From Desulfitobacterium_A sp035539115 (lineage in GTDB: Bacteria > Bacillota > Desulfitobacteriia > Desulfitobacteriales > Desulfitobacteriaceae): a stretch of 64,000 nt of DNA. The translations under genes and the position numbers were made by a program. Numbering within the stretch: position 1 is the first letter of the stretch; each line of letters begins with the position of its first letter. Positions 55,238-64,000 of this stretch are shown piece by piece. The notes beneath the pieces were generated by a model. That model was not told where the DNA came from. It saw only the letters and a list, made by a program, of their open reading frames with translations, and did not search any database. The DNA is taken from NCBI RefSeq assembly GCF_035539115.1, contig NZ_DATLJA010000001.1, positions 1-64,000 on the forward strand, read 5' to 3'.

Positions 55238-55438
55238 AAAATTCCTCCCTTTCTTTCAAAGCCAATTGATCGGAAGCCTATTGCTCTCTGATCTTATTTT
55301 ATACCCAAACGCAGTATATTACATCCTGTTAAAGCCTTGTTTCGGCAGGATTTTTTAAGTGCAAGTCGAAAAGTAATACGTTTACGTTTGAATTCGTATC
55401 CAGAGTACATTGAATGAAGCTAGAAAGAAGAGAACTGA

Positions 55439-56809
55439 ATGCCTGAACATCTAAGGAAATTCCGCTATGGATGGAGTAGTTGGCTGATCCTCGTTATCGC
55501 TTTTATCACGGTCTTTTTTCACCGACTCTCCGTAGGTGCGGTATCCGATGTCTTAGTCCAGGAAATTCCCATGAATTCGCTCGTACTCGGTAATCTTACT
55601 GCCATGAATTATTATGCCTATGCCCTCATGCAAATTCCTGTCGGAATCTTAGTGGACCGAGTCGGCGTCCGACAGATTAATCTTCTCGGTCTTCTGATTA
55701 CGGCCGGCGGAAGCCTAATGTTTGGTCTGGCTCATACCATAGAAGTGGCTTATTTTGCGCGATTCCTTGTCGGAATCGGAACCTCCGTCATTATCGTTTC
55801 CATCTTCAAGATCCAAATCACTTGGTTTCCCTTATCCCGCTTTTCTACACTCTCAGGCTTCACCTCCTTTTTCGGAAACTTTGGATCGTTACTGGCTATT
55901 TACCCCTTGTCTTATCTCACTCTCATCCTCGGCTGGCGCCAAATCTTTTATCTGATGGCTGGAATCTCCCTTTTTTTGGTCCTCCTCACCTTCTGGGGTG
56001 TTCGTGATCGCGACACATTGACTCCCCTAAGCTTAAAGAAAACCCGGCTTTCGCCGAGCTTTGCGAAAGCGAAAACCGCTGGTTGCACTTATGCTATCTG
56101 CCAAAAATTTATACTTTCTGTTAGTATAAAAAATAGCATTCTTCCTCAGCCTGAGACACCTTCCTCCTTCTTCCCCTACCTTAAACAAAGCCTGAAAAGT
56201 GTCTTGGGTAATCCCAAGACTTGGCCAAATGTCTTAGTTCTTTTCTCTTATACAGGTTCAAGCACTACTTTACTGGGACTTTGGGGTATTCCACTTTTGA
56301 TGCGTATTTATGACTTAAATAAATCTAGCGCTGCAGGGTATCTGACCTATACAACTTTTGGCTTTATCCTCGCCGCACCCCTGGTCAGCCTAATTGCCAA
56401 ATGGGTCGGCGGGAATCGCCGTACCCTCCTCCTCGCTACTGGATCTAATTTCTTGCTTTGGATTTATATCACGGTAATTTCCCAAGGTCATCCCCCGCTT
56501 CAGCTTTTCCCCATCCTCTTTTTCCTTTTCGGAATTCTCATCATGTTTCATCTGCTCGCCTTCTCGAATGTCACCGCAGTGAATTCGCTTCAATACAGTG
56601 GCATTGCCACTGCTATCACGAACATGGGAGAATTCATCGGGAGTTCCCTGGCCAGCCTGGCTATCGGCTTTATCCTGGATCAGGGATGGGCTGCCTCACT
56701 AGCCTGGTGGGTCATTCTCATCATGGCTGGGCTCAGCTTTACCGGGGCTTTACTTATGAGCGAGGAGACCATACCTATACCTGCTGTGGTTTCTCAAGCA
56801 AAAGCCTAA
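55439..56809 (+). CDS. MFS transporter interrupted in frame by a repeat
   Basis: The 456-aa protein has about twelve transmembrane segments and MFS motifs (MQIPVGILVDRVGVRQINLL, LVGIGTSVIIVSIF). Residues about 200-230 (KKTRLSPSFAKAKTAGCTYA and following) are encoded by an A repeat. They fall in the central cytoplasmic loop between helices 6 and 7, where an insertion is least harmful. Both halves stay in one frame. The substrate is unknown. The ribosome-binding site is weak (GAAGAGAA). Confidence 0.88.
   Translation: MPEHLRKFRYGWSSWLILVIAFITVFFHRLSVGAVSDVLVQEIPMNSLVLGNLTAMNYYAYALMQIPVGILVDRVGVRQINLLGLLITAGGSLMFGLAHTIEVAYFARFLVGIGTSVIIVSIFKIQITWFPLSRFSTLSGFTSFFGNFGSLLAIYPLSYLTLILGWRQIFYLMAGISLFLVLLTFWGVRDRDTLTPLSLKKTRLSPSFAKAKTAGCTYAICQKFILSVSIKNSILPQPETPSSFFPYLKQSLKSVLGNPKTWPNVLVLFSYTGSSTTLLGLWGIPLLMRIYDLNKSSAAGYLTYTTFGFILAAPLVSLIAKWVGGNRRTLLLATGSNFLLWIYITVISQGHPPLQLFPILFFLFGILIMFHLLAFSNVTAVNSLQYSGIATAITNMGEFIGSSLASLAIGFILDQGWAASLAWWVILIMAGLSFTGALLMSEETIPIPAVVSQAKA
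56035..56128 (+). repeat. Dispersed repeat, single A module inside a gene (locus 7)
   Basis: A complete uninterrupted A (aaagaaaacccggctttcgc to ttagtata, 94 bp) lies within the MFS coding sequence. It serves as the reference for A: the gctttcgc/gcgaaagc hairpin is intact, and in loci 1, 4 and 6 it is split by B. Confidence 0.92.
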
Positions 56810-56863
56810 TTTATCTCGGCAGTACCAGAGCTATGGTCACTTACCACGATATAAAAGAGACTA

Positions 56864-56903
56864 AGCCCCAAACATCACTATTCCTAGTGTGATATTTGGG
56901 GCT
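56864..56903 (+). terminator. Terminator after the MFS gene
   Basis: AGCCCCAAACATCAC and GTGATATTTGGGGCT form a 15-position stem with a single mismatch, followed by TTTATTG, 55 bases past the stop codon. Confidence 0.8.
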
Positions 56904-56915
56904 TTTATTGAATTT

Positions 56916-57686
56916 TTAGTGAACCCTTCTCTCAGTCTGCTCATAAAGCCACTTATCTACTGCGTAGTTTAACGGCAACGTTCGAATATTCTCCCACACT
57001 AAGTCTTCAACCTTGCGTTCTCGGAGATCCACTTCCTTAAAGCTGCCCCCGCACGTTTGGCAAACGACAATCTCGACTCCGGGAAAGTCCTCATTTTTTA
57101 GATAGGTTTGCTCTGAAGCTTCTTCGCTTCCACAGTGAATACATCCTACTCTCTTACCCGGCCACTCATGCCCACAACTCGTACAGTGCAATACCCGTTT
57201 ACCAACAGGGGGAACAAGAAGAGCTAACCCTGCCTCTTGCCCACAGATGGGGCACACCTGCCCGGTTTCGTTTCCAGCAGCCAGGAGTAAATCCTCAGAT
57301 AGGCATCTTCGAGCAAGTCCGAGGACACCCTGAACGGCTAGGGTAAATCGGCTAAATAGCTCAGAATCTTCAAGTCTTTGCTCAAAGAGATATCGGCTCC
57401 ATAAAGAATGCAGTTCCTCCGCTGACCCGTGCCACTTGCTTTCTTCAAGTAAACGTTCCATTAATTCCAGAATTGGTTCTTCAGGTATGCTTGATAGGCT
57501 AAAATAAGGATACATTCTATTAGGGATTAGATTCTTAGCCCAATGCTGACCCCGCTCCTTCTGCCACTGAGAAATCACGTTCTGAAGCTTCTGATAGACT
57601 TTATTGAGCTTCGCTAGTTCTGCACGCTCTGACCCGTTAGGTTGCTTTAGCTTAGTCACAGGGCGTTCTCTCCTTTCCTTGTTCAT
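56916..57686 (-). CDS. fdhE: Formate dehydrogenase accessory protein FdhE
   Basis: The 256-aa protein has four CxxC pairs in the C-terminal half (CPICGQ, CTSCGHEW, CIHCGS, CQTCGG), the rubredoxin-like iron sites of FdhE. It assists maturation of respiratory formate dehydrogenase in the cytoplasm. It overlaps the fdhI stop by 4 bases (ATGA). Confidence 0.93.
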   Translation of the reverse strand: MNKERRERPVTKLKQPNGSERAELAKLNKVYQKLQNVISQWQKERGQHWAKNLIPNRMYPYFSLSSIPEEPILELMERLLEESKWHGSAEELHSLWSRYLFEQRLEDSELFSRFTLAVQGVLGLARRCLSEDLLLAAGNETGQVCPICGQEAGLALLVPPVGKRVLHCTSCGHEWPGKRVGCIHCGSEEASEQTYLKNEDFPGVEIVVCQTCGGSFKEVDLRERKVEDLVWENIRTLPLNYAVDKWLYEQTERRVH

Positions 57687-58378
57687 TTCTGACCCTTCTT
57701 CACTCGCTCATACCATGCGCCATGATGAGCCTTCGCGAATTTCGAGGATACATACCCATTCAGCATACCGGGTAGAGCTGCACGTGTATCCGGATGCAGC
57801 AGTCCGAGATACATATGCCCGAGCACTGCAGTCGTCATCATAAACATAGTTAGGTCATGAACAGGGTAAGCCCATCGAACCAATACGGGTGGAAAAGAGG
57901 GGGCGAACCACATCACAAGCCCACTCAACGTGATGAAAATCGAGCCAAACACTGTGATAAGGGAGTTAATCTTCTCTCCCCCATTGAATCTATCCTGGGC
58001 AGGATAATCTCCATACCCACCAAAGAACTCCTTCGGGAAAGCGCTAACATGCTGCCAGTCTGCCTTCGTAAAATGAAAGATCATTGTTAGCCATTCCCGA
58101 TGATACTTCGGATTCCCGATGAAAAACATGGAACCGACCACAACTACGAAGACCACGGCCACGATTCGATGAAGGAGTCGAGCGATTTGGACCCCGCCTA
58201 TTACCCCCAAGGCAGGCCGAAATCCAAGAGCTAAAATTCCGAGTCCGGTAAAGAGAAGGAGAAAGAAAGCTAAAGCATGAACCCAATGGCTTACTCGCTC
58301 ACCCAGTGTGAATCGTAAAATCTTCTCTGGCCCTATCGTCTGTCCGAATTTTCCTTTAGTACGCGTTTGAACCGCCAT
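57683..58378 (-). CDS. fdhI: Formate dehydrogenase cytochrome b subunit
   Basis: The 231-aa membrane protein has four transmembrane segments. Histidines likely to bind heme b are in RVSHWVHALAFFLLLF, ARLLHRIVAV and VLGHMYLGLLHP. It takes electrons from FdhB to the quinone pool. Its start overlaps the fdhB stop by one base. Confidence 0.93.
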   Translation of the reverse strand: MAVQTRTKGKFGQTIGPEKILRFTLGERVSHWVHALAFFLLLFTGLGILALGFRPALGVIGGVQIARLLHRIVAVVFVVVVGSMFFIGNPKYHREWLTMIFHFTKADWQHVSAFPKEFFGGYGDYPAQDRFNGGEKINSLITVFGSIFITLSGLVMWFAPSFPPVLVRWAYPVHDLTMFMMTTAVLGHMYLGLLHPDTRAALPGMLNGYVSSKFAKAHHGAWYERVKKGQK

Positions 58379-59190
58379 TAGTGTTTGCCCCCCTTCTGTT
58401 CTTCCTTCTCATCTTGAGCCTGTTCCCGGTAACCCCCGCGTAGTAAGTTGCCAAGGACTCCCACAACAACTGCTGCGGCTGCCCCACCTACAGCAATTCC
58501 CCCGACGGGGCGAATCACATCTTTCCATAAGGTAAGCGAAAGTGGGATCTGCGGATTGGTCGGCAAACCATAGACCTCAGGCGCATCCAGCAAAAGATAG
58601 ACGAAAGTCGTCCCTCCCATCTCGGTTTCTCCATAAATCCGCGCCCGGGGATGAGTCTTCTGAACCTCAATCAGCCTTTTCTCAGCTTGAGCTAAAAGAG
58701 TCTCCCTTTCACCAAATTCAAGTGTTCCCGGTTGGCAAGTCATGACACAAGAGGGTGTTCGGCCATTTTCTACGCGGTCAATACAACCCGTGCATTTATA
58801 GGCCTTTTTAGTCGTCTTATCGAGTTTGGGAACGCCGAAAGGACAGTTTTCCACGCAGTACCCGCACCCAATGCAAAGCTCCTGGTTAATCACGACATAC
58901 CCAGACTCCGTCTTGCTGATAGCGTTTGAAGAACAGGATTTCAAACAGGCTGGCTCGGCGCAGTGAAAGCACTGGGCTTTGCGCATATACCAGTTCATTT
59001 TCTGATTCTCATACTTTTCCGTGAACGTGATATACGTCCAGGTCTTAGGAGTGAAATCTTTCATCGACTGATAACTCGTAACCAGTTGAGTCTTCTCAGC
59101 TGGAAGCTCATTCCATTCCTTACAAGCAACCGTACAACCCTTGCAGCCAGTGCATTTGGAGGTATCCACAAAAACCATTTTTCTTGACAT
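58378..59190 (-). CDS. fdhB: Formate dehydrogenase iron-sulfur subunit
   Basis: The 270-aa protein has four 4Fe-4S motifs starting CTGCKGCTVACKEW and including CFHCAEPACLKSC and CIGCGYCVENCPFGVP. A C-terminal hydrophobic segment (GGIAVGGAAAAVVVGVLGNL) anchors it. It wires FdhA to FdhI. One base separates it from fdhA. Confidence 0.95.
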   Translation of the reverse strand: MSRKMVFVDTSKCTGCKGCTVACKEWNELPAEKTQLVTSYQSMKDFTPKTWTYITFTEKYENQKMNWYMRKAQCFHCAEPACLKSCSSNAISKTESGYVVINQELCIGCGYCVENCPFGVPKLDKTTKKAYKCTGCIDRVENGRTPSCVMTCQPGTLEFGERETLLAQAEKRLIEVQKTHPRARIYGETEMGGTTFVYLLLDAPEVYGLPTNPQIPLSLTLWKDVIRPVGGIAVGGAAAAVVVGVLGNLLRGGYREQAQDEKEEQKGGKH

Positions 59191-59191
59191 C

Positions 59192-62100
59192 TTAAGCCCT
59201 CCTTATGTTGACCAGGCACACTTTGGTCTCAGGCGTTCCTGCTCCAGGGTCGAGAGAAGCAATGGTCAATTCGTTGGTACTCGGTCCAGGATTCAAGCCA
59301 GCAAAACCCCAGCTCCAGGGCATACCAATTGTTTCTGTGTCTTTGCCATTTGTCTGATAGGTCTGGAGTCGGTCGGTCACTAAGCAACGCACCATCACTT
59401 TACCACGAGCAGAGGAAACCTCGACCTTATCTCCCTCTTTCACGCCAATCTTTTGGGCCAAGTTCTTACTAATCTCAGCAAAGGGTTCAGGCATCAATTC
59501 ATTGAGCCAGGGAATATTCCGGGTAATCCCGCCCGCACAGAATTGTTCCACAACACCATAGGTCGTCAACACATAGGGATAATCTTCAGGTTTACCCCGT
59601 TTCTGAATTTCCGGAAAAGCAGAAGGCACGATAGCCGTAGGACTAGCGGAAACGTTCGGGTGTAAGAGATTGACCGTTGGGCTTTCGGTTGGTTCATAGA
59701 ATTCCGGAATCGGGCCATCGACGCAAAGTCCGGCCGGACGTACGCCCATAAGGGGCTGACCCTGAGCAGACGGAGTAATGGGCAGACCACTGGTATATTT
59801 TGCGGCAAAGAGGCGACCTACTCCTTCCGGATTCATCCTGAAACTTTGCATTCCCTCAGGGGTATCTGGACCCTTGGTTTTATCCACAACATCCGCTCCA
59901 TCATTGCCAGTCCAAATTTTATTTGCTGCATCCCACCAGACGAGCTTACGCTTAGAATCCAGCGGTTGCCCTTGCGCATCACAGGAAGCCCGATTGTACA
60001 AAATACGAATATTACCTGGCCAAGCAAAGCTCCAGCCATTGAAAATCCCGAGTCCGGACGGATCGTCGTTCTTCCGTCGAGCTGCTAGATTGCCATTACC
60101 CGTGACGCCAGCATAAATCCAGCATCCCGTGGAAACAGTCCCCACTGGAGCATTGAGATAACTGGCCAACGTGGGTAAAACTTTACCTGTCGTCTCATCA
60201 TATCCATTGATCTCCTGAAGAACTTTCAGGGCACTCGGTTCTTCACCATAATCCCAACGCGCTTTTAAGATTGGGGCATCTTTCTCTTCGGTACTTCCGG
60301 CATACAGGTTACGAATCCTCTTAAAGAGCGCATCAATAATATCGAGGTCGGGCTTCGCTTCGCCAAGAGGTTTGATTGCTGCATCTTTCCATTGAATCCA
60401 ACGTGAAGAGTTCGTCAACGACCCTGCCTTTTCATAAACAAAAGCCGCCGGGAACATGATCACTTCCGTTTGAATATCCTGCGGATTAACCCCAGGTTCC
60501 CGCCAGAATTGAGCTGTCTCGATCTCAAACAGGTCAGAGACCACGAGCATATCCAACTTTTTTAGGGCGGAACGCACTAGCTGCCGATTAGCGATGGATA
60601 CCAAGGAGTTAGAACCAAAATTGAAGAGAAGTTTAAATTGTCCTTTCTCCATAAGTTCAAAGACTTTCACCATCGTCGCATTTGTGGCTGGGTTATTTTT
60701 CGGCAGATAATTAAAGCCGTAATCATTTTCTTTCGTAGCATGTTCACCATACCAAGCTTTAAGAAGAGCAACTACAGGCTTTTCTTGAATGGAGCCATTA
60801 CGAACCAGATAATCCTGAAGCGTTTTATCCGTACTGATGGGATGGGGAAGATAACCTGGGAGGGAGTTAAAGAGGTTGGCCATATCGGTTGAGCCTTGGA
60901 CATTCGGCTCTCCGCGCAAAGCATTGATCCCGCCCCCTGCTTTACCGATATTACCCAACAACAGTTGAATTACGGCATAGGCACGGATTCCCTGGACTGC
61001 AGTCGTATGCTGAGTCATCCCTAAGGCATAGAGAATGCTTCCCGGGCGAGCGTTGCAAAAGGTCTCGGCAATCTCCTGAATCTTTGCTGCCGGAATTCCG
61101 GTGATTTTCTCTGCTGTTTCAAATGTATAACGCGAGTAGTGTTCCTTCAGCTTGCTCAAAACGCAGTCAGGATCCTCAAAAGCCGTAGCCTTCAAAGGCT
61201 TATTGTCCGCTCCGAGTTGGTAACCCCAACTATCTACCCCGTATTTATTCGTCTTCAGATCAAACCCTGAAAAGAGCCCTTCCTCAAACTTATAATTTTT
61301 ACTTAATTTTAAAAGGGCATTGGTATTGTTGCGAAGATAGTCTTCATTATAGAGCCTTTTTTCGATAATATAACGAATGATTGCTCCCAAATAGGCAATA
61401 TCCGTTCCTGGGCGAATCTGAGCGAAGACATCCGCTTGTGAGGCAGTCCGCGTAAATCGGGGGTCAACGACGATCATCTTCGCCCCTTTTTCCTTCGCGC
61501 GGTTAATCCAACGCATCGCGATCGGATGGTTTTCAGCACAGTTTGAACCTGCAATGAGGAACACCTGAGAATTTTGTAAATCTGACCAAGAGTTGGTCAT
61601 CGCACCGCGGCCGAATGATGGTGACAAACTTGACACCGTGGGCGCGTGTCATATACGGGCCTGGTGTTCATTGTAGGGTGTGCCGATAACTCGGCAAAAC
61701 TTCGAGAAAAGATAAGACTCTTCATTATCCACTTCAGCAGAACCGAGGAAAACGATCCCCTCCGCACGATTCACAATAACGTCTTCCATCTCTCCGGTCT
61801 GCGCATTTTTCATTTGTTCAGTGGCTTTCCAGGAAGCATCTCTGACCTCTTTCGCCTTCTTCGCTACCCGGTCCAGAGCATCCTCCCATGAGATATCTTC
61901 CCAGTGATCAGAACCAGGTGCCCGACGCCGAGGCTTTACGACTCGATCCGGAGAATAGGCCACACTCCGTAAGCTTGCCGCCTTCGGACATAAAGTTCCT
62001 CCGTTGGTCGGATGATCCGGGTCTCCTTCCAAATGAATCAGTTCTCCATCCTTAACATAAAGAAGCATGCCACAACCACCAGAACAGAAATGACAGATAC

Positions 62101-62239
62101 TCGGGATCTTTTGACTTCCCTCAATTTTCAGGGCATACCCTTGCGCTTGAGCGATGGCCGGCTCGAAACCAAGTCCGCTCACCAACGCAGCCAGAGACGC
62201 GCCCGAAAGTTTCAGGAAATTACGACGGGATACCTCCAT
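59192..62239 (-). CDS. fdhA: Formate dehydrogenase catalytic subunit, selenocysteine-containing
   Basis: The reading frame continues through an in-frame TGA at 61649-61651, giving 1015 aa with selenocysteine at residue 197. The context HQARI-U-HAPTV matches the family's active site. The N-terminus has a twin-arginine signal (SRRNFLK) and a 4Fe-4S motif (C49, C52, C56, C84). Mo/W-bis-MGD oxidises formate outside the membrane. The parts before and after TGA share one frame, so this is recoding, not a frameshift. Confidence 0.95.
61612..61651 (-). promoter_or_regulatory. Bacterial SECIS element of fdhA
   Basis: Starting at the UGA codon, TGACAC pairs with GTGTCA eight to nine bases later, giving a hairpin directly after the selenocysteine codon as in E. 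coli fdnG/fdhF. SelB recognition is inferred; no selABC genes are in the window. Confidence 0.7.
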
Positions 62240-62266
62240 CTTTCTTCCTCCTCAAAAATCATTTTG

Positions 62267-62295
62267 TCTTTGGTTCACTTTTTTTCTTTGGTTCA
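62267..62295. promoter_or_regulatory. Direct repeats in the fdhA leader
   Basis: TGAACCAAAGA occurs twice on the minus strand (plus 62267-62277 and 62285-62295), 18 bases apart, just before the fdhA ribosome-binding site. They are candidate binding sites for a regulator. Confidence 0.45.
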
Positions 62296-62311
62296 GCTTT
62301 CTTTGTGAGTA

Positions 62312-62352
62312 AAAACTATCTTTATTCCCTTTTCATTTCTAGAGATAGTTTT
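62312..62352. promoter_or_regulatory. Inverted repeat in the fdhA leader
   Basis: AAAACTATCT (62312-62321) and AGATAGTTTT (62343-62352) are perfect 10-base inverted arms around a 21-base spacer. On the minus-strand transcript the right arm is followed by TAC, so it may act as a hairpin or operator. Confidence 0.45.
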
Positions 62353-62397
62353 AATTTTCACAAATCCTGAATTTTCTGAAAATTAAGGTCATATGTT

Positions 62398-62426
62398 ATT
62401 CTAACGATGATCTAAATCACTGTCAC
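62398..62426 (-). promoter_or_regulatory. Promoter of the fdh operon with FNR/CRP-like dyad
   Basis: GTGACA and TAGAAT are separated by 17 bases on the minus strand. The spacer contains TGATTTAGATCA (plus 62408-62419), matching the FNR/CRP-family core TGAT-N4-ATCA. Confidence 0.6.
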
Positions 62427-62472
62427 GATTATGAAGATAAAGAAAGTAAAAAAAGAATTATGTAAATTAAGA

Positions 62473-62496
62473 AAAGGCTTGTGTTCACAAGCCTTT
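62473..62496 (-). terminator. Terminator of the Cache-HAMP-HTH gene
   Basis: AAAGGCTTGTG and CACAAGCCTTT form an 11-bp stem followed by TCTTAATTT on the minus strand, 15 bases after the stop codon. Confidence 0.8.
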
Positions 62497-62511
62497 AACC
62501 CTCACTGTGCC

Positions 62512-63657
62512 TTAAATTTCATCACAAATTTCCTTATTGGACCACATACGAACCGGCCGTCCGACTGTCCCGTATTTTAATTCAGAAGTCAATACTCCGC
62601 TTTGTTCCAGAAACTCCAGATATCGTCTTACCGTTACTCGGGTTAACTTTACCCCTTCCGCGACATCCTCTGCTGAAACGGAATCATGTTGTTTCCTCAG
62701 AAAGTCCGTGATTTGTTTTAGCGTTTCTTTGTTTAAGCCCTTCGGTAATGCATGCTTGTCTAGGTATTCCCGCTGGTCTAAAAGAGCTGTTGGTGCTTCT
62801 GATGAGTTGACTGCTGGCCCCTCTGGCTGATTTTCGGCCGCGACTTCCTGAGCTTCTTCAGGAAGAGATGTACGATATTCTAGACCTTTCGTAACGTTTT
62901 CTAAGCGCTCAATCATCTGGTTAAAGGCCAAAGCCAATTCCCCGATTTCCTTTGGTCCAGATATCTCAACCTTTTCCGTGAAATGGCCTGTGGCCAAGTC
63001 TCTTGTCCCTAAGGTAATATTTCGAAGGGGCCGAATTAGGACCTTTTCGACAAAAAGCCAAGCTAGAAAGGCAACAATGAGTGTTATTCCTCCACCCCAA
63101 GCAGCAGTTTGCCAAAGGGAATTAACGATCATCTCTTGCGCATAACTTCTTGAGATCCCCACATAAAACATCCCCAGAATATTTCCCTGGATATCCCGAA
63201 GCGGTTCATAGGCCGTTTGATAGGTTTGCCCAACGACGTTGGCCTCTCCGAGAAAAACCTCCCCATTTTTAAGGACCTTTTGGGCCACAGCGTCCGAAAC
63301 CTTAGTTCCAATTGCCCTTGCACCATCCGTACCTCTCACTGTAGTGACAACACGCGTATCATTCAGAAAAATGGTCACCGTATCACCTGTCAAGGCAGAT
63401 AAAGAATCCACCAGATCATCTTGAAGCGAAATTTCCGTTTTTCCCTTGAATAAAGACCCATTCTCCACGTGCCAATCCCCGGGGTATTTGAGATTAATAA
63501 TTTCTGTACACGTAGCTAAATCAGACTGAGCTTTGATAATTGCTGCTGAAATCGCCCGTTCTCGCATATGAAAACCTAGGATAAGAATAAAACTAGCTGC
63601 TAGTAGCACTAGCGAAGCTAGCAATGAAACCAGTATTTGCTGACGAAGTGAACGCAT
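62512..63657 (-). CDS. Membrane-bound transcriptional regulator: Cache sensor, HAMP, winged HTH
   Basis: The 381-aa protein has a transmembrane helix (about 8-30), an extracytoplasmic single-Cache-like domain (VTIFLNDTRVVTTVRGTDGA, LGMFYVGISR), a second helix (about 185-207) and HAMP (LIRPLRNITLGTRDLATGHF). A linker follows, then a C-terminal HTH (SAEDVAEGVKLTRVTVRRYL, YGTVGRPVRMW) like that of CitB/DcuR response regulators. No kinase or receiver domain is seen. The start at 63657 follows AAGGGG; a frame 19 codons longer lacks a good site. It lies directly upstream of fdhA. Confidence 0.88.
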   Translation of the reverse strand: MRSLRQQILVSLLASLVLLAASFILILGFHMRERAISAAIIKAQSDLATCTEIINLKYPGDWHVENGSLFKGKTEISLQDDLVDSLSALTGDTVTIFLNDTRVVTTVRGTDGARAIGTKVSDAVAQKVLKNGEVFLGEANVVGQTYQTAYEPLRDIQGNILGMFYVGISRSYAQEMIVNSLWQTAAWGGGITLIVAFLAWLFVEKVLIRPLRNITLGTRDLATGHFTEKVEISGPKEIGELALAFNQMIERLENVTKGLEYRTSLPEEAQEVAAENQPEGPAVNSSEAPTALLDQREYLDKHALPKGLNKETLKQITDFLRKQHDSVSAEDVAEGVKLTRVTVRRYLEFLEQSGVLTSELKYGTVGRPVRMWSNKEICDEI

Positions 63658-63788
63658 ACCTAATCCCCTTACTCTAGTGATTAATGAAATTAGAACCTTC
63701 TGATTATTATCCATTATATTCGACTTTTATCCTTCAAAACCTTTTGTCGTTGCGTCAGCTCTACCTCTCTTCAACCCTAAAAAAATAA

Positions 63789-63822
63789 AAAAGCCCAAAA
63801 GAGAATCCTCTTCTGAGCTTTT
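63789..63822 (-). terminator. Terminator of the rubrerythrin gene
   Basis: A 15-position stem with G-U pairs (AAAAGCTCAGAAGAG with CTCTTTTGGGCTTTT) is followed by TTATTTTT on the minus strand. Confidence 0.85.
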
Positions 63823-63861
63823 GGTACCATCTTCCTTGTTATCCGTCTTTCCTAAAAAAAA

Positions 63862-64000
63862 TTAATAGGTTTGCGGAAGCTCTTGGAAATATCCCTTTGG
63901 GTGTTGGCAAGCTGGACATACGTCTGGGGCTTCTGGACCCTCATAGACATAACCGCAATTGGTACACTTCCAAGACGTTGGACCCACCATCTTATAGAGG
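63862..64000 (-). CDS. Rubrerythrin/rubredoxin-type protein, C-terminal part
   Basis: The last 46 codons of a gene entering from beyond the window encode a rubredoxin iron site: WKCTNCGYVYEGPEAPDVCP and then ACQHPKGYFQEL. This is the C-terminal domain of rubrerythrin, a peroxide-reducing protein of anaerobes. The N-terminal diiron domain would lie outside, so a stand-alone rubredoxin-like protein cannot be excluded. Confidence 0.85.
   Translation of the reverse strand, partial: LYKMVGPTSWKCTNCGYVYEGPEAPDVCPACQHPKGYFQELPQTY

Noticed and set aside
61634..61651. fdhA read as two genes or as a frameshifted pseudogene
   Set aside because: Both parts share one frame and the TGA is at the conserved selenocysteine position with a SECIS-like hairpin.

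Overview
The window is chromosomal DNA of a spore-forming, anaerobic Firmicute. It resembles the Desulfosporosinus/Desulfitobacterium group (Peptococcaceae sensu lato). I infer this from the gene order, the sporulation sigma factor SigH, a Tat-exported selenocysteine formate dehydrogenase, an EF-Tu with an extra cysteine cluster, and moderate GC. No database search was possible. Almost all genes lie on the minus strand, as expected for a highly expressed region near the origin.

Layout. (1) 1-3.4 kb is an accessory margin. It holds a composite repeat, a YvrJ-family small protein behind a cyclic-di-GMP-I riboswitch, and a 30-aa hydrophobic peptide ORF divergent from an HTH+TPR (RRNPP-like) regulator. 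Two tiny zinc-ribbon proteins follow; one has its Shine-Dalgarno site in a hairpin. (2) 3.4-34.6 kb, minus strand, reads rpmG-secE-nusG-rplK-rplA-[L10 leader]-rplJ-rplL-rpoB-rpoC-L7Ae-rpsL-rpsG-fusA-tuf-rpsJ, then the S10/spc/alpha clusters to rplQ. (3) 35-41.3 kb reads cysE-cysS-mrnC-thyA-dfrA-rlmB-sigH-tRNA-fMet behind a cysteine T-box. (4) 41.3-46 kb reads carD, yacL-ispD-ispF and gltX. (5) 46.3-54 kb holds a plus-strand conserved gene with an 11-bp-phased upstream repeat array, yitT and a divergent radA, then ctsR-mcsA-mcsB-clpC with two CtsR operators. (6) 54-57 kb holds a small membrane-anchored protein, UspA and an MFS transporter. (7) 57-64 kb holds fdhA(Sec)-fdhB-fdhI-fdhE, a membrane-bound Cache-HAMP-HTH regulator and the end of a rubrerythrin.

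The most unusual signal is a dispersed modular repeat family with two module types, A (about 93 bp) and B (about 78-89 bp). It occurs at seven loci, always in the same chromosomal orientation. In three loci B sits inside A at the same position. One copy lies in frame inside the MFS gene, one supplies the last residues and stop codon of IspF, and one separates the L10 leader from rplJ. Read on the minus strand, B resembles an intrinsic terminator, and that hairpin is broken in the rplJ copy.

How the parts fit: the core is the transcription/translation supercluster with its expected autoregulation (L10 leader, CtsR, T-box). The right end is a periplasm-facing formate oxidation module with a likely local membrane-tethered regulator. 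The left end may combine peptide signalling with c-di-GMP sensing. These last two links are inference from gene adjacency.
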